64,000 bases of DNA from Mesorhizobium sp. (GTDB lineage: Bacteria; Pseudomonadota; Alphaproteobacteria; Rhizobiales; Rhizobiaceae): the NCBI RefSeq assembly GCF_023954305.1, contig NZ_JAMLIG010000001.1:1-64000 (forward strand), given 5' to 3'. Positions within the stretch are counted from its first letter, which is position 1. Every line of letters starts with the position of its first letter. The notes beneath the pieces are model-generated. The model was not told where the DNA came from and did not search any database. It saw nothing but the letters and a program-made list of their open reading frames with translations. Shown here one piece after another: positions 57,178 through 64,000 of this stretch. Position numbers and translations under genes: made by a program.

Positions 57178-58313
57178 CAGTCCCTCACCCATTCCCAATA
57201 CTGGTCGAGGCCGTAGCGCGCCTCGCGCACCAGTCGAAAGCCGGCCGGAACCGTCTCGGGCGTGATCGGCGCGCGGATGCCGTCCTCTCCGATGGCGTTG
57301 GGCCCGCGGAACAGGACGATGCGGTCGACGACATCATCCTCCAGGAACATCCGCGCGGTCGCTGCGCCGCCCTCGACCAGCACCGTCGAGAAGCCGCGGC
57401 CGGCGAGGTCTTCCAGCAGTTCCGGCAGCGCGATGCGGCCCTGATGCGTCTCGGTCGGCAGGAAGCGCACGCCCAGCATCTCGAGCGAAGAGCGCCTGAC
57501 CGGGCTCGCCTCCGGACCGACGGCGAGATAGAGCGGCAGCGAACGCGCGGACAGAGCGAGCTTCGACATCATCGGCAGCTTTGCCTCGCGGTCGAGCACC
57601 ACGCGCACCGGCGAGCGGTCCTCCAAGCCCGGCAACCGGCAGGTGAGTTCGGGATCGTCGGCCTCGACGGTGCCGATGCCCACCAGGATCACATCGGACT
57701 CCGCGCGCATCACATGCACCTGCGCGCGCGAAATGCCGCCGGTGATCTGCACTTGACCAGCACCCTGCCGGCCGATCATTCCGTCGGAGGAGAGCGCAAG
57801 CTTCAGAGTTACTTCCGGCCGTTTCTTCGATGACCGCATCAGATACCCGGCCATCAGATCGGCAGCCTTGTCGGCGAGCACGCCCTCGATCACCTCGATG
57901 CCCGCCGCCCGCAGGATGGCATAGCCGCGCCCCGACACCCGATCGTCCGGATCGGCGGCGGCGCCGACGACGCGCGCGACGCCCGCCGCGACCAGCGCCT
58001 CGGCGCAGGGCGGCGTGCGGCCATGGTGGGCACAGGGCTCGAGCGTCACATAGGCGGTCGCCCCGCGCGCGGCTTCGCCGGCTTCGGCCAAGGCCTGCGT
58101 CTCCGCATGCGGCCGGCCGCCGAGCGCGGTAACGCCACGCCCGATGATCAGGCCGTCCTTGACGATCAGCGTGCCGACGGAGGGATTGGTCGAGGTGAGA
58201 CCCAGATGGCGCCGCGACAGGCGGATGGCCGCCGCCATGAAGCGGAGGTCCGCATCGGTCGCCGTCCCGGCCTCGGCCGGCAGAGCCTTTTTCCTACGCC
58301 GCGCTTTCGTCAC
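57177..58313 (-). CDS. ribD: bifunctional riboflavin deaminase/reductase RibD
   Basis: RibD carries out the second and third steps of riboflavin synthesis. The 378-residue protein has a zinc deaminase domain (His69 and Glu71 in PHAETQAL, Cys94 and Cys103 in PCAHHGRTPPC) and a reductase domain (VTLKLALSSDGMIG, VILVGIGTVEADDPELTCRLPG, TVLVEGGAATARMFLE). The GTG at 58313 lies 20 bases inside nrdR. An internal ATG at 58238 would cut the first helix, so the GTG is preferred. No FMN riboswitch is visible, as expected with this overlap. Confidence 0.94.
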   Translation of the reverse strand: MTKARRRKKALPAEAGTATDADLRFMAAAIRLSRRHLGLTSTNPSVGTLIVKDGLIIGRGVTALGGRPHAETQALAEAGEAARGATAYVTLEPCAHHGRTPPCAEALVAAGVARVVGAAADPDDRVSGRGYAILRAAGIEVIEGVLADKAADLMAGYLMRSSKKRPEVTLKLALSSDGMIGRQGAGQVQITGGISRAQVHVMRAESDVILVGIGTVEADDPELTCRLPGLEDRSPVRVVLDREAKLPMMSKLALSARSLPLYLAVGPEASPVRRSSLEMLGVRFLPTETHQGRIALPELLEDLAGRGFSTVLVEGGAATARMFLEDDVVDRIVLFRGPNAIGEDGIRAPITPETVPAGFRLVREARYGLDQYWEWVRD

Positions 58314-58758
58314 CCTTCAACTCGCCCAGCAGTTCGTGGAAGTCCCTGGCCTCGCGGAAGTTGCGGTAGACCGAGGCGAAGCGCACATAGGCGACGTCGT
58401 CGAGCGACTTCAGCGCTTCCATCACCAGCCTGCCGATCTCCTCGGACGGGATTTCCGTCTCGCCCGAGCTTTCGAGCTGCCGAACGATGCCGCTTACCGC
58501 GCGGTCGACGCGCTCTGGATCGACATTGCGCTTGCGCAGCGCGATATCGATCGAGCGCTGCAGCTTGTCGCGGTCGAAGGGCACTTTCCGGCCGGTCTTC
58601 TTGACGACGACGAGATCGCGCAATTGCACCCGCTCGAAGGTGGTGAAGCGGCCGCCGCAGTCCGGGCAGACGCGGCGGCGGCGGATCGCGGCCCCCTCCT
58701 CGGCGGGACGGGAGTCCTTCACCTGCGTGTCCATCGACTGGCAATAGGGGCAGCGCAT
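58294..58758 (-). CDS. nrdR: transcriptional repressor NrdR
   Basis: NrdR senses ATP/dATP and represses ribonucleotide reductase genes. The 154-residue protein has the zinc ribbon (Cys3, Cys6, Cys31, Cys34) followed by the ATP-cone domain (VVVKKTGRKVPFDRDKLQRSIDIALRKRNVD). The sequence YVRFASVYRNFREARDFHELL is also conserved. It lies 53 bases after glyA and overlaps ribD, the conserved glyA-nrdR-ribD order of Alphaproteobacteria. Confidence 0.97.
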   Translation of the reverse strand: MRCPYCQSMDTQVKDSRPAEEGAAIRRRRVCPDCGGRFTTFERVQLRDLVVVKKTGRKVPFDRDKLQRSIDIALRKRNVDPERVDRAVSGIVRQLESSGETEIPSEEIGRLVMEALKSLDDVAYVRFASVYRNFREARDFHELLGELKGDESAA

Positions 58759-58811
58759 TCAGATCCTCGGAAAAGGAACGAGTCGTGCGCGACCCTTAGC
58801 CGATTTTCGCG

Positions 58812-60107
58812 TCAGTCCATATAGGGATACATCGGGAAGCGGTCGGTCAGCGCGATGACCTTCTGCTTGACCGACGCCTCGACCGCGGCGTTGCCCTCGT
58901 CCGAATTCGCTACCTTCAGCCCATCGAGCACCTCGGTGATCAGCGCGCCGATCTCGCGGAACTCAGCCGCGCCGAAGCCGCGCGTCGTGCCGGCCGGGGT
59001 GCCGAGACGCACGCCCGAGGTGACGAAGGGCTTTTCCGGATCGAAGGGGATGCCGTTCTTGTTGCAGGTGATATTGGCGCGGCCTAGAGCGGCTTCCGCC
59101 CGCTTGCCGGTGGCGTTCTTCGGCCGCAGGTCGACCAGCATCAGGTGGTTGTCGGTGCCGCCCGAGACGATGTCGAGCCCGCTGTCCTTCAGGCTTGCCG
59201 CCAGCGCCTTGGCGTTGGCGACAATGTTCGCCGCATAGGTCTGGAATTCGGGCTGCAGCGCCTCGCCGAGCGCCACCGCCTTTGCGGCGATGACATGCAT
59301 CAGCGGGCCTCCCTGCAGGCCCGGGAACACGGCCGAGTTCATCTTCTTGGCGATGTCCTCGTCATTCGACAGGATCATGCCGCCGCGCGGGCCGCGCAGC
59401 GATTTGTGGGTGGTCGTCGTCACGACATGGGCGTGCGGAATCGGCGACGGGTGCTGCCCGCCGGCGACGAGGCCCGCGATATGCGCCATGTCGACCATCA
59501 GCCAGGCGCCGACCTCGTCGGCGATCTCGCGGAAGCGCTTCCAGTCCCAGATGCGCGAATAGGCCGTGCCGCCGGCGATGATCAGCTTCGGCTTCGACTT
59601 GCGGGCAATCTCGGCCACCTCGTCCATGTCGATCAGGTGGTCGTCGCGGCGCACGCCGTAGGAGACGACGTTGAACCACTTGCCCGACATGTTGACCGGC
59701 GAGCCATGGGTCAGGTGTCCGCCCGAGTTGAGATCGAGACCCATGAACGTATCGCCGGGCTGCAGCAGCGCCAGGAACACCGCCTGGTTCATCTGGCTGC
59801 CGGAGTTCGGCTGGACGTTGGCGAACTTAGCGCCGAACAGCTTCTTGGCGCGCTCGATCGCCAGTTCCTCGGCGATGTCGACGAACTGGCAGCCGCCATA
59901 GTAACGCTTGCCCGGATAGCCCTCCGCATACTTGTTCGTCATCACCGAGCCCTGCGCCTCGAGAACGGCGCGGCTGACGATGTTTTCCGAGGCGATCAGT
60001 TCGATCTCGTGGCGCTGACGACCGAGCTCGTTGCGAATCGCGCCGAAGATCTCCGGATCGCGCTCCTCGAGCGGCTGGGAAAAGAACGCGGTCGTAGCGG
60101 TCGCCAT
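58812..60107 (-). CDS. glyA: serine hydroxymethyltransferase
   Basis: GlyA interconverts serine and glycine and loads one-carbon units onto tetrahydrofolate. The 431-residue PLP enzyme has IELIASENIVSRAVLEAQGSVMTNKYAEGYPGKRYYGGCQFVD, PNSGSQMNQAVF, WLMVDMAHIAGLVAGG, and the PLP lysine in VVTTTTHKSLRGPRGG. The ATG at 60107 has AAGGGA 9 bases upstream and gives the normal start. It leads an operon with nrdR and the rib genes. Confidence 0.97.
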   Translation of the reverse strand: MATATTAFFSQPLEERDPEIFGAIRNELGRQRHEIELIASENIVSRAVLEAQGSVMTNKYAEGYPGKRYYGGCQFVDIAEELAIERAKKLFGAKFANVQPNSGSQMNQAVFLALLQPGDTFMGLDLNSGGHLTHGSPVNMSGKWFNVVSYGVRRDDHLIDMDEVAEIARKSKPKLIIAGGTAYSRIWDWKRFREIADEVGAWLMVDMAHIAGLVAGGQHPSPIPHAHVVTTTTHKSLRGPRGGMILSNDEDIAKKMNSAVFPGLQGGPLMHVIAAKAVALGEALQPEFQTYAANIVANAKALAASLKDSGLDIVSGGTDNHLMLVDLRPKNATGKRAEAALGRANITCNKNGIPFDPEKPFVTSGVRLGTPAGTTRGFGAAEFREIGALITEVLDGLKVANSDEGNAAVEASVKQKVIALTDRFPMYPYMD

Positions 60108-60212
60108 GTAGAACATCCCTTGGTGCCTTGGTGAGACAGGCCGCGGCGTTAACACGTTTCGCTCGGCGCTGCCACCTCGCGGCGGCATCCCGACGCATCG
60201 TTTGCGACATGG

Positions 60213-63212
60213 CTATCGGCCGGCGTCGCCGACGAGAAGGAAGGGCGCCCAATAGGCAGGGTGCGCCGTCTCCGGCGAATAGGATTCTGCGAGCATTCTC
60301 CGCATCGTCAGGGCCACGGCCTCCCCTCTTGTCGGCGGCGGCCGCTCCGACAGCAGGGCGAACATGGTCGTGGTGAAGCGAGTGGCCGCCCGCGAATAGA
60401 CCGGCCAGGACGAGACCAGCAGGCTCCGGGCGCCGGCATAGAAGAACGAGCGCGCCAGCCCGGCCAGCGCCTCGGCATCCGACCTCGAACCGGCCGCCGT
60501 GTTGCACGCCGACAGGATCACCCAGTCGGCCCCGACATCGAGCGCCGCAATTTCCTGCGCGGTGAGCACGCCGTCGTCAGCTTCGCTGGCGGTCGCGGGC
60601 GGGGTCAGCAACAGCCCGGGCTCCGTCTGGCCGAGTTCACCACCGACCAGGCCGTGCGTGGCGAAATGCAGGATGTCGTAGGCCTTGAGTCCACCCGCCG
60701 CGGCGAGCGACTTGATCCGGGATTCCGTCGCCTCCCCGCCCAGCAGGAGGTCGGACGGTCCGGGCAGCGATCTCGACGTCGCCTCCACCTCGCAACGGCT
60801 GTCCGCCAGCCGAGGCTGCCGGCGCAGGGCATCGACATCGGCCAGGATCCCCGCCTCTGCGCCCGCAGGGGCTGCGGCAGTGACGCCCGTGATCGGGGTC
60901 CCGCGCGAGAGGGCAACCGTCTCCGGCGCATGGCAGTCGAGGGGTGGAGCGTCCCGCTCGGCGGCGGTCGTCCCGATGACGGGATCGGCGATGCCGAGAT
61001 AGCGCGGCCCTGTCCCGTCCGCCTCCTTGCGGGAACGCCGCGCGGCGTCGAACGCGGCGACGCTCGGCACGACGGTGATCGACGGATGCGCCTGGAACAG
61101 CCAGTCGGCTGGGCGATAGGTCTCGGCCCGGTCCCTGTCGGGGCGGTCCCAACCCGCCGGCGGCGGCCGGGTGACAAGCAGGTGCCAGGGAAAGCCGAGC
61201 AGTTCGGGCGATGGGGCGATGATCAGCCTCTTGCCGGCCATCAGTTCAGGAAGATCGCCGGGGAAGAGCAGGGAATAGGCCCTGTGCGCTGCCTCGAGAT
61301 CGAACTCATCCGCATCATCCGACCGGCCGAAAGCGACCACGCCCCTCGCCGTGTCGGAGACGAAGCCCGACGACGCTCCCATCGTGCGGGCGCAGGAAGG
61401 GTTGAGGCGGCGGGAGGCCTGGCACAGCAGCATCGCCGCGATGCGCGGGAGCTCCGCCGCCTCGTCCGGATTGCGGCCCCAGGAATAGACTCCGCCGGCC
61501 TTGCCGTAGGCGAATGTGACAAGGCTGTTTTGCATGATCACCGGGAGAACCAGGACCTCGTCGTCGGCCAGCATGCCGATAACCCGGTCGGCCGGGACGG
61601 GCGGCCCCCCGGCGAGCTCGAGATATTGCGGAAAGTCGGCCAGGAGCCGCGCGTCGATCTCGGAAAGGCGGGCCTGCAGGGCATCCAGCCGGGAACGGAG
61701 GTCGCCGAGCGCGGCGCGCCGCGCGTCCGCATCGGACATCGCGCCGGCGGTGCGCACGAAGGCAGCGTCGACCTCGCGAAGACTGGCCAATACTTGATCC
61801 TTCTCGCGGACGAGGTTCGTCAGATCCGTGCCGCCGGCGCCAGCCCGCGCGGCGGCGGCCACGGCCACGGCGCCGGTGTCGGTGGCGGCATGTCGCTGGA
61901 GATTGAGAAAGGCGCTGCGGCGCGCCGCGACGGCATTGGCGATCAAACCCTCCGGGTCTGCCGCCACCATCGCCTCCGAGGCGGCGATCTCGACGATCGT
62001 GAGCAGTTCCCAGTCGTCCTTGTCGGCCTTACCCCTGTTGATGTCAGCCGAAAGGATGGCAGCCGCCTGTCGGGCGGCGCCCACTGCGTCGTTCAATTTG
62101 CCCTGCAGGAGCGTGGCCTGGGCGAGTGCCTCGTGCCAATCGGCGACCTCGAATTTCGTCGCGGGAAGCGATTGGCCGGCGATCACGACGGCTTCGCGCG
62201 CCAATCTCTCCGCCTCGGCGAACTCCCTTCGGTCGAAAGCGATCTGCGACTGGTTCTGAAGAGCATAGGCGCGCAGCGGGTGATTGTCCGGAACGTTCCC
62301 GTTCAAGGCGTCCAGCGTCTTGCCGAACGTCGCTGACGCCGCGTCCAGGCGTCCGGTCTCATAATACAGGCGGCCGAGATTGAGCAGTGCCGTTGCCCGG
62401 GCGATGACGATCGGTTCGGCCATCTGCTCCCAGGCGGCAATCGACCGCAGCAGCAATTGTTCCGCCTCCGCGAAGCGTCCCTGTCCCATCATCTGGACCG
62501 CGAGATTGGCCGGCATCGCGGCCGCGAGGGCACTATTCGCGACGGTCAGTTTGTCCGCCCGGCGATAGACCGCGTCGGCCTCGTCGAACCGTCGCTGAGC
62601 GGTCAGGATATGACCCAGATTGTTGAGCGAGACCGCCAGCGTCGAGGAGCCGTCGAGCCGCTCGCCGATCTCGATGGCTTCCCGGGTAGCCTTTTCGGCC
62701 TCATCCAAGCGGCCATCGTCCGAAAGGACATTTGCCATTCGATTGAGCACCTCGGCGAGGGGTCCGGGACTGCCGTCCCGACCACGGGCGAGGTCCAGCG
62801 CCCTGAGCAAGGTCCGCTCGGCCTGCGCCAGCCGTCCGGTCTGCTGGTAGATCATTGCGAGTGTATTCAGACCCGGAATGATGGCCGGGTCGTCTGCGCC
62901 GAGGGTCGCCTCGGCCCGCGCAAGCATTTCTGTTGCGCGTCGCTCGGCCGCCTCGAACTCGCCCCGGTTGATCATCAGGAGGATCCGGTCGTTCGCCTGC
63001 GCGAAGGCGCTGAACCCGCTGGACGGTCGCGGCAAGGTTTCGGCGGCTTGCGGGGCGTTGCCGCGCGACGGCGGGCGGGCAGGCTCTTCCCCCAGGGCCG
63101 GCGGCGCCAACAGGGCCGTGACGATGGCTGCAGCAATGATTGCCAGACAAGGCGTCAGACGCCGCGGGGCGTCGGCTGCACGTTCCGCCCTGCTCCAGAA
63201 CCGCATCGGCAT
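60213..63212 (-). CDS. exported TPR-CHAT domain protein
   Basis: This 999-residue protein has a signal peptide (LTPCLAIIAAAIVTALLAPPALG). Residues about 70-460 carry tetratricopeptide repeats (for example LNTLAMIYQQTGRLAQAERTLLRALDLA). The C-terminal CHAT domain (about 650-997) is a caspase-like peptidase fold. The dyad is present: His853 in ILHFATHGLVGGE and Cys903 in VILSACNTAAGS, and the end YWAPFLLVGD is typical. It is expected to be periplasmic or exported. The start ATG is at 63212; a second ATG is two codons later. It is convergent with nothing and sits between glyA and an L,D-transpeptidase gene. Substrates are not known. Confidence 0.9.
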   Translation of the reverse strand: MPMRFWSRAERAADAPRRLTPCLAIIAAAIVTALLAPPALGEEPARPPSRGNAPQAAETLPRPSSGFSAFAQANDRILLMINRGEFEAAERRATEMLARAEATLGADDPAIIPGLNTLAMIYQQTGRLAQAERTLLRALDLARGRDGSPGPLAEVLNRMANVLSDDGRLDEAEKATREAIEIGERLDGSSTLAVSLNNLGHILTAQRRFDEADAVYRRADKLTVANSALAAAMPANLAVQMMGQGRFAEAEQLLLRSIAAWEQMAEPIVIARATALLNLGRLYYETGRLDAASATFGKTLDALNGNVPDNHPLRAYALQNQSQIAFDRREFAEAERLAREAVVIAGQSLPATKFEVADWHEALAQATLLQGKLNDAVGAARQAAAILSADINRGKADKDDWELLTIVEIAASEAMVAADPEGLIANAVAARRSAFLNLQRHAATDTGAVAVAAAARAGAGGTDLTNLVREKDQVLASLREVDAAFVRTAGAMSDADARRAALGDLRSRLDALQARLSEIDARLLADFPQYLELAGGPPVPADRVIGMLADDEVLVLPVIMQNSLVTFAYGKAGGVYSWGRNPDEAAELPRIAAMLLCQASRRLNPSCARTMGASSGFVSDTARGVVAFGRSDDADEFDLEAAHRAYSLLFPGDLPELMAGKRLIIAPSPELLGFPWHLLVTRPPPAGWDRPDRDRAETYRPADWLFQAHPSITVVPSVAAFDAARRSRKEADGTGPRYLGIADPVIGTTAAERDAPPLDCHAPETVALSRGTPITGVTAAAPAGAEAGILADVDALRRQPRLADSRCEVEATSRSLPGPSDLLLGGEATESRIKSLAAAGGLKAYDILHFATHGLVGGELGQTEPGLLLTPPATASEADDGVLTAQEIAALDVGADWVILSACNTAAGSRSDAEALAGLARSFFYAGARSLLVSSWPVYSRAATRFTTTMFALLSERPPPTRGEAVALTMRRMLAESYSPETAHPAYWAPFLLVGDAGR

Positions 63213-63292
63213 GCGCCCGGCCCATCCCAAATGCCGCCGATTGCCGTTCAAAATAATGGCGCCACTAAGTCCGTATCGCCCCGCGCCAATTG

Positions 63293-63322
63293 CAAAAAGG
63301 GCGGGCCCGACGGACCCGCCCT
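63293..63322 (-). terminator. rho-independent terminator of the L,D-transpeptidase gene
   Basis: On the minus strand AGGGCGGGTCC pairs with GGGCCCGCCCT around a short loop and is followed by TTTTTGC. It lies 24 bases past the transpeptidase stop. Confidence 0.85.
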
Positions 63323-63345
63323 GTCGAGAAGCAGGTTCGAACGTC

Positions 63346-64000
63346 TCAGAGCGCTGTCGACAGCTGCAGTTCGTCCACGCCGTCGCGGGCATAGATGTCG
63401 TCGCGGAAGTGCACGATGCCGTCGCCGGTCGACCAGGCCGTGATGTAGGTGAAGTAGACCGGAACCGGATTGGCGAGCGCCACCGGCGTGTTCTGGCCGG
63501 AGCGGATGGTTTCCTCGAACCGCTGGCGGTTCCAGCCGTCGGTGTCGCGCAGCAGCCAGGTGACGAGGTCGCGCACGTTCTGCACGCGCACGCAACCCGA
63601 CGAATCGAACCTCATCAGCTTGGAGAACAGGCTCTGCTGCGGCGTGTCGTGCATGTAGACGGCATGCGGATTGGGGAAATTGATCTTCACCGAGGCCATG
63701 GCGTTGATCTTGCCCGGGTCCTGCCGGAAGCGGTATTTCACCGCCTCTTCCGTCGTCCAGTCGACGGAGGCGGGATCGACCTCGGTGCCGTCCGGCGCGA
63801 TCAGCCGGATCGCATTGTCGGTCAGATAGGTCGGGTTCTTCCGCATATGCGGAATGATGTCCTTGATGACGATCGATTCCGGCGCGTTCCAGTACGGATT
63901 GACGATCACCTCGTTGATCTTCGAATTGAGGATCGGCGTCTGGCGGTCGATCTTGCCGACGATGGCCGTGTGTCGCTGGACGACGCGGTTGCCCTCGACC
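63346..64000 (-). CDS. L,D-transpeptidase (YkuD domain, YcbB/LdtD-like), partial
   Basis: The visible C-terminal 217 residues form a YkuD catalytic domain that cross-links peptidoglycan through 3-3 bonds or anchors outer-membrane proteins. The signature HDTPQQSLF...RFDSSGCVRVQNVRDL supplies the catalytic His and Cys. VQRHTAIVGKIDRQTPILNSKINEVIVNPYWNAP upstream is the typical YcbB-like beginning of the domain. The N-terminal part lies past position 64000. It ends in its own terminator and is followed by the TPR-CHAT gene on the same strand. Confidence 0.93.
   Translation of the reverse strand, partial: VEGNRVVQRHTAIVGKIDRQTPILNSKINEVIVNPYWNAPESIVIKDIIPHMRKNPTYLTDNAIRLIAPDGTEVDPASVDWTTEEAVKYRFRQDPGKINAMASVKINFPNPHAVYMHDTPQQSLFSKLMRFDSSGCVRVQNVRDLVTWLLRDTDGWNRQRFEETIRSGQNTPVALANPVPVYFTYITAWSTGDGIVHFRDDIYARDGVDELQLSTAL

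Noticed and set aside
57177..58313. FMN riboswitch controlling the rib genes
   Set aside because: ribD overlaps nrdR and there is no leader between them, and no RFN-like element is seen ahead of glyA.

Overview
This GC-rich window looks like chromosomal sequence from an alphaproteobacterium of the order Rhizobiales (Hyphomicrobiales), probably near Mesorhizobium or another Phyllobacteriaceae genus. The evidence is gene order. The runs hupB-lon-clpX-clpP, metY...rplM-rpsI-speB-argC-ctaA, plsX-fabH-ihfA-merR and glyA-nrdR-ribD-ribE-ribH-nusB are typical of that order. The protein sequences also match it, for example short-type ArgC, Cbp3-like chaperone, DUF2842 and DUF177. No rRNA, CRISPR array, insertion sequence or prophage was seen.

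Layout. 1-6.7 kb: end of a tRNA-Val, a small zinc-ribbon protein, then the proteostasis block hupB, lon, clpX, clpP on the minus strand, with an FkbM-type methyltransferase inserted. 6.8-15.7 kb: a sarcosine-oxidase-like flavoprotein divergent from a cytochrome P450, an exported hypothetical protein, a gene-free stretch that may encode a structured minus-strand RNA, metY with a coupled cupin gene, and a small acyl-CoA/crotonase group. 15.8-21.8 kb: rplM-rpsI, an acyltransferase, speB, argC, ctaA. 21.8-31.2 kb: a surface-polysaccharide locus (deacetylase, GNAT, Wzz/GumC-like protein, Wza-like lipoprotein, glycosyltransferase, WcaJ/ExoY-type initiating enzyme, Wzy/WaaL-type membrane protein) that by content and neighbours resembles the unipolar-polysaccharide loci of Agrobacterium and Sinorhizobium.

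31.2-44.6 kb is the accessory part. It has an exported tandem caspase-like protein, then a catabolic cluster: two alpha/beta-hydrolase-fold proteins that both lack the nucleophilic serine, a CocE/NonD hydrolase, a TRAP transporter with fused DctQM, a class III CoA-transferase, a carboxymuconolactone-decarboxylase-like protein, an amidohydrolase of the PDC-hydrolase type, a crotonase and a GntR/UTRA regulator. Two promoter regions in this cluster carry the same short palindrome type, CTAT-N3-ATAG. It reads as an uptake and CoA-dependent degradation system for an unidentified organic acid or lactone.

44.9-64 kb returns to core genes: tRNA-Pro(GGG), a TerC protein, merR-ihfA-fabH-plsX-DUF177-cbp3, bamE, a K+-independent H+-pyrophosphatase, a NYN-domain protein, an MFS transporter and the glyA-nrdR-rib-nusB operon. 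In that operon a small membrane-protein gene is cut by an in-frame TAA. The window ends with a large exported TPR-CHAT protease-like protein and an L,D-transpeptidase that runs off the right edge.

The most unusual items are the serine-less hydrolase pair with its catabolic cluster, the two exported caspase-superfamily proteins, the interrupted gene in the riboflavin operon, and the candidate structured RNA downstream of metY.
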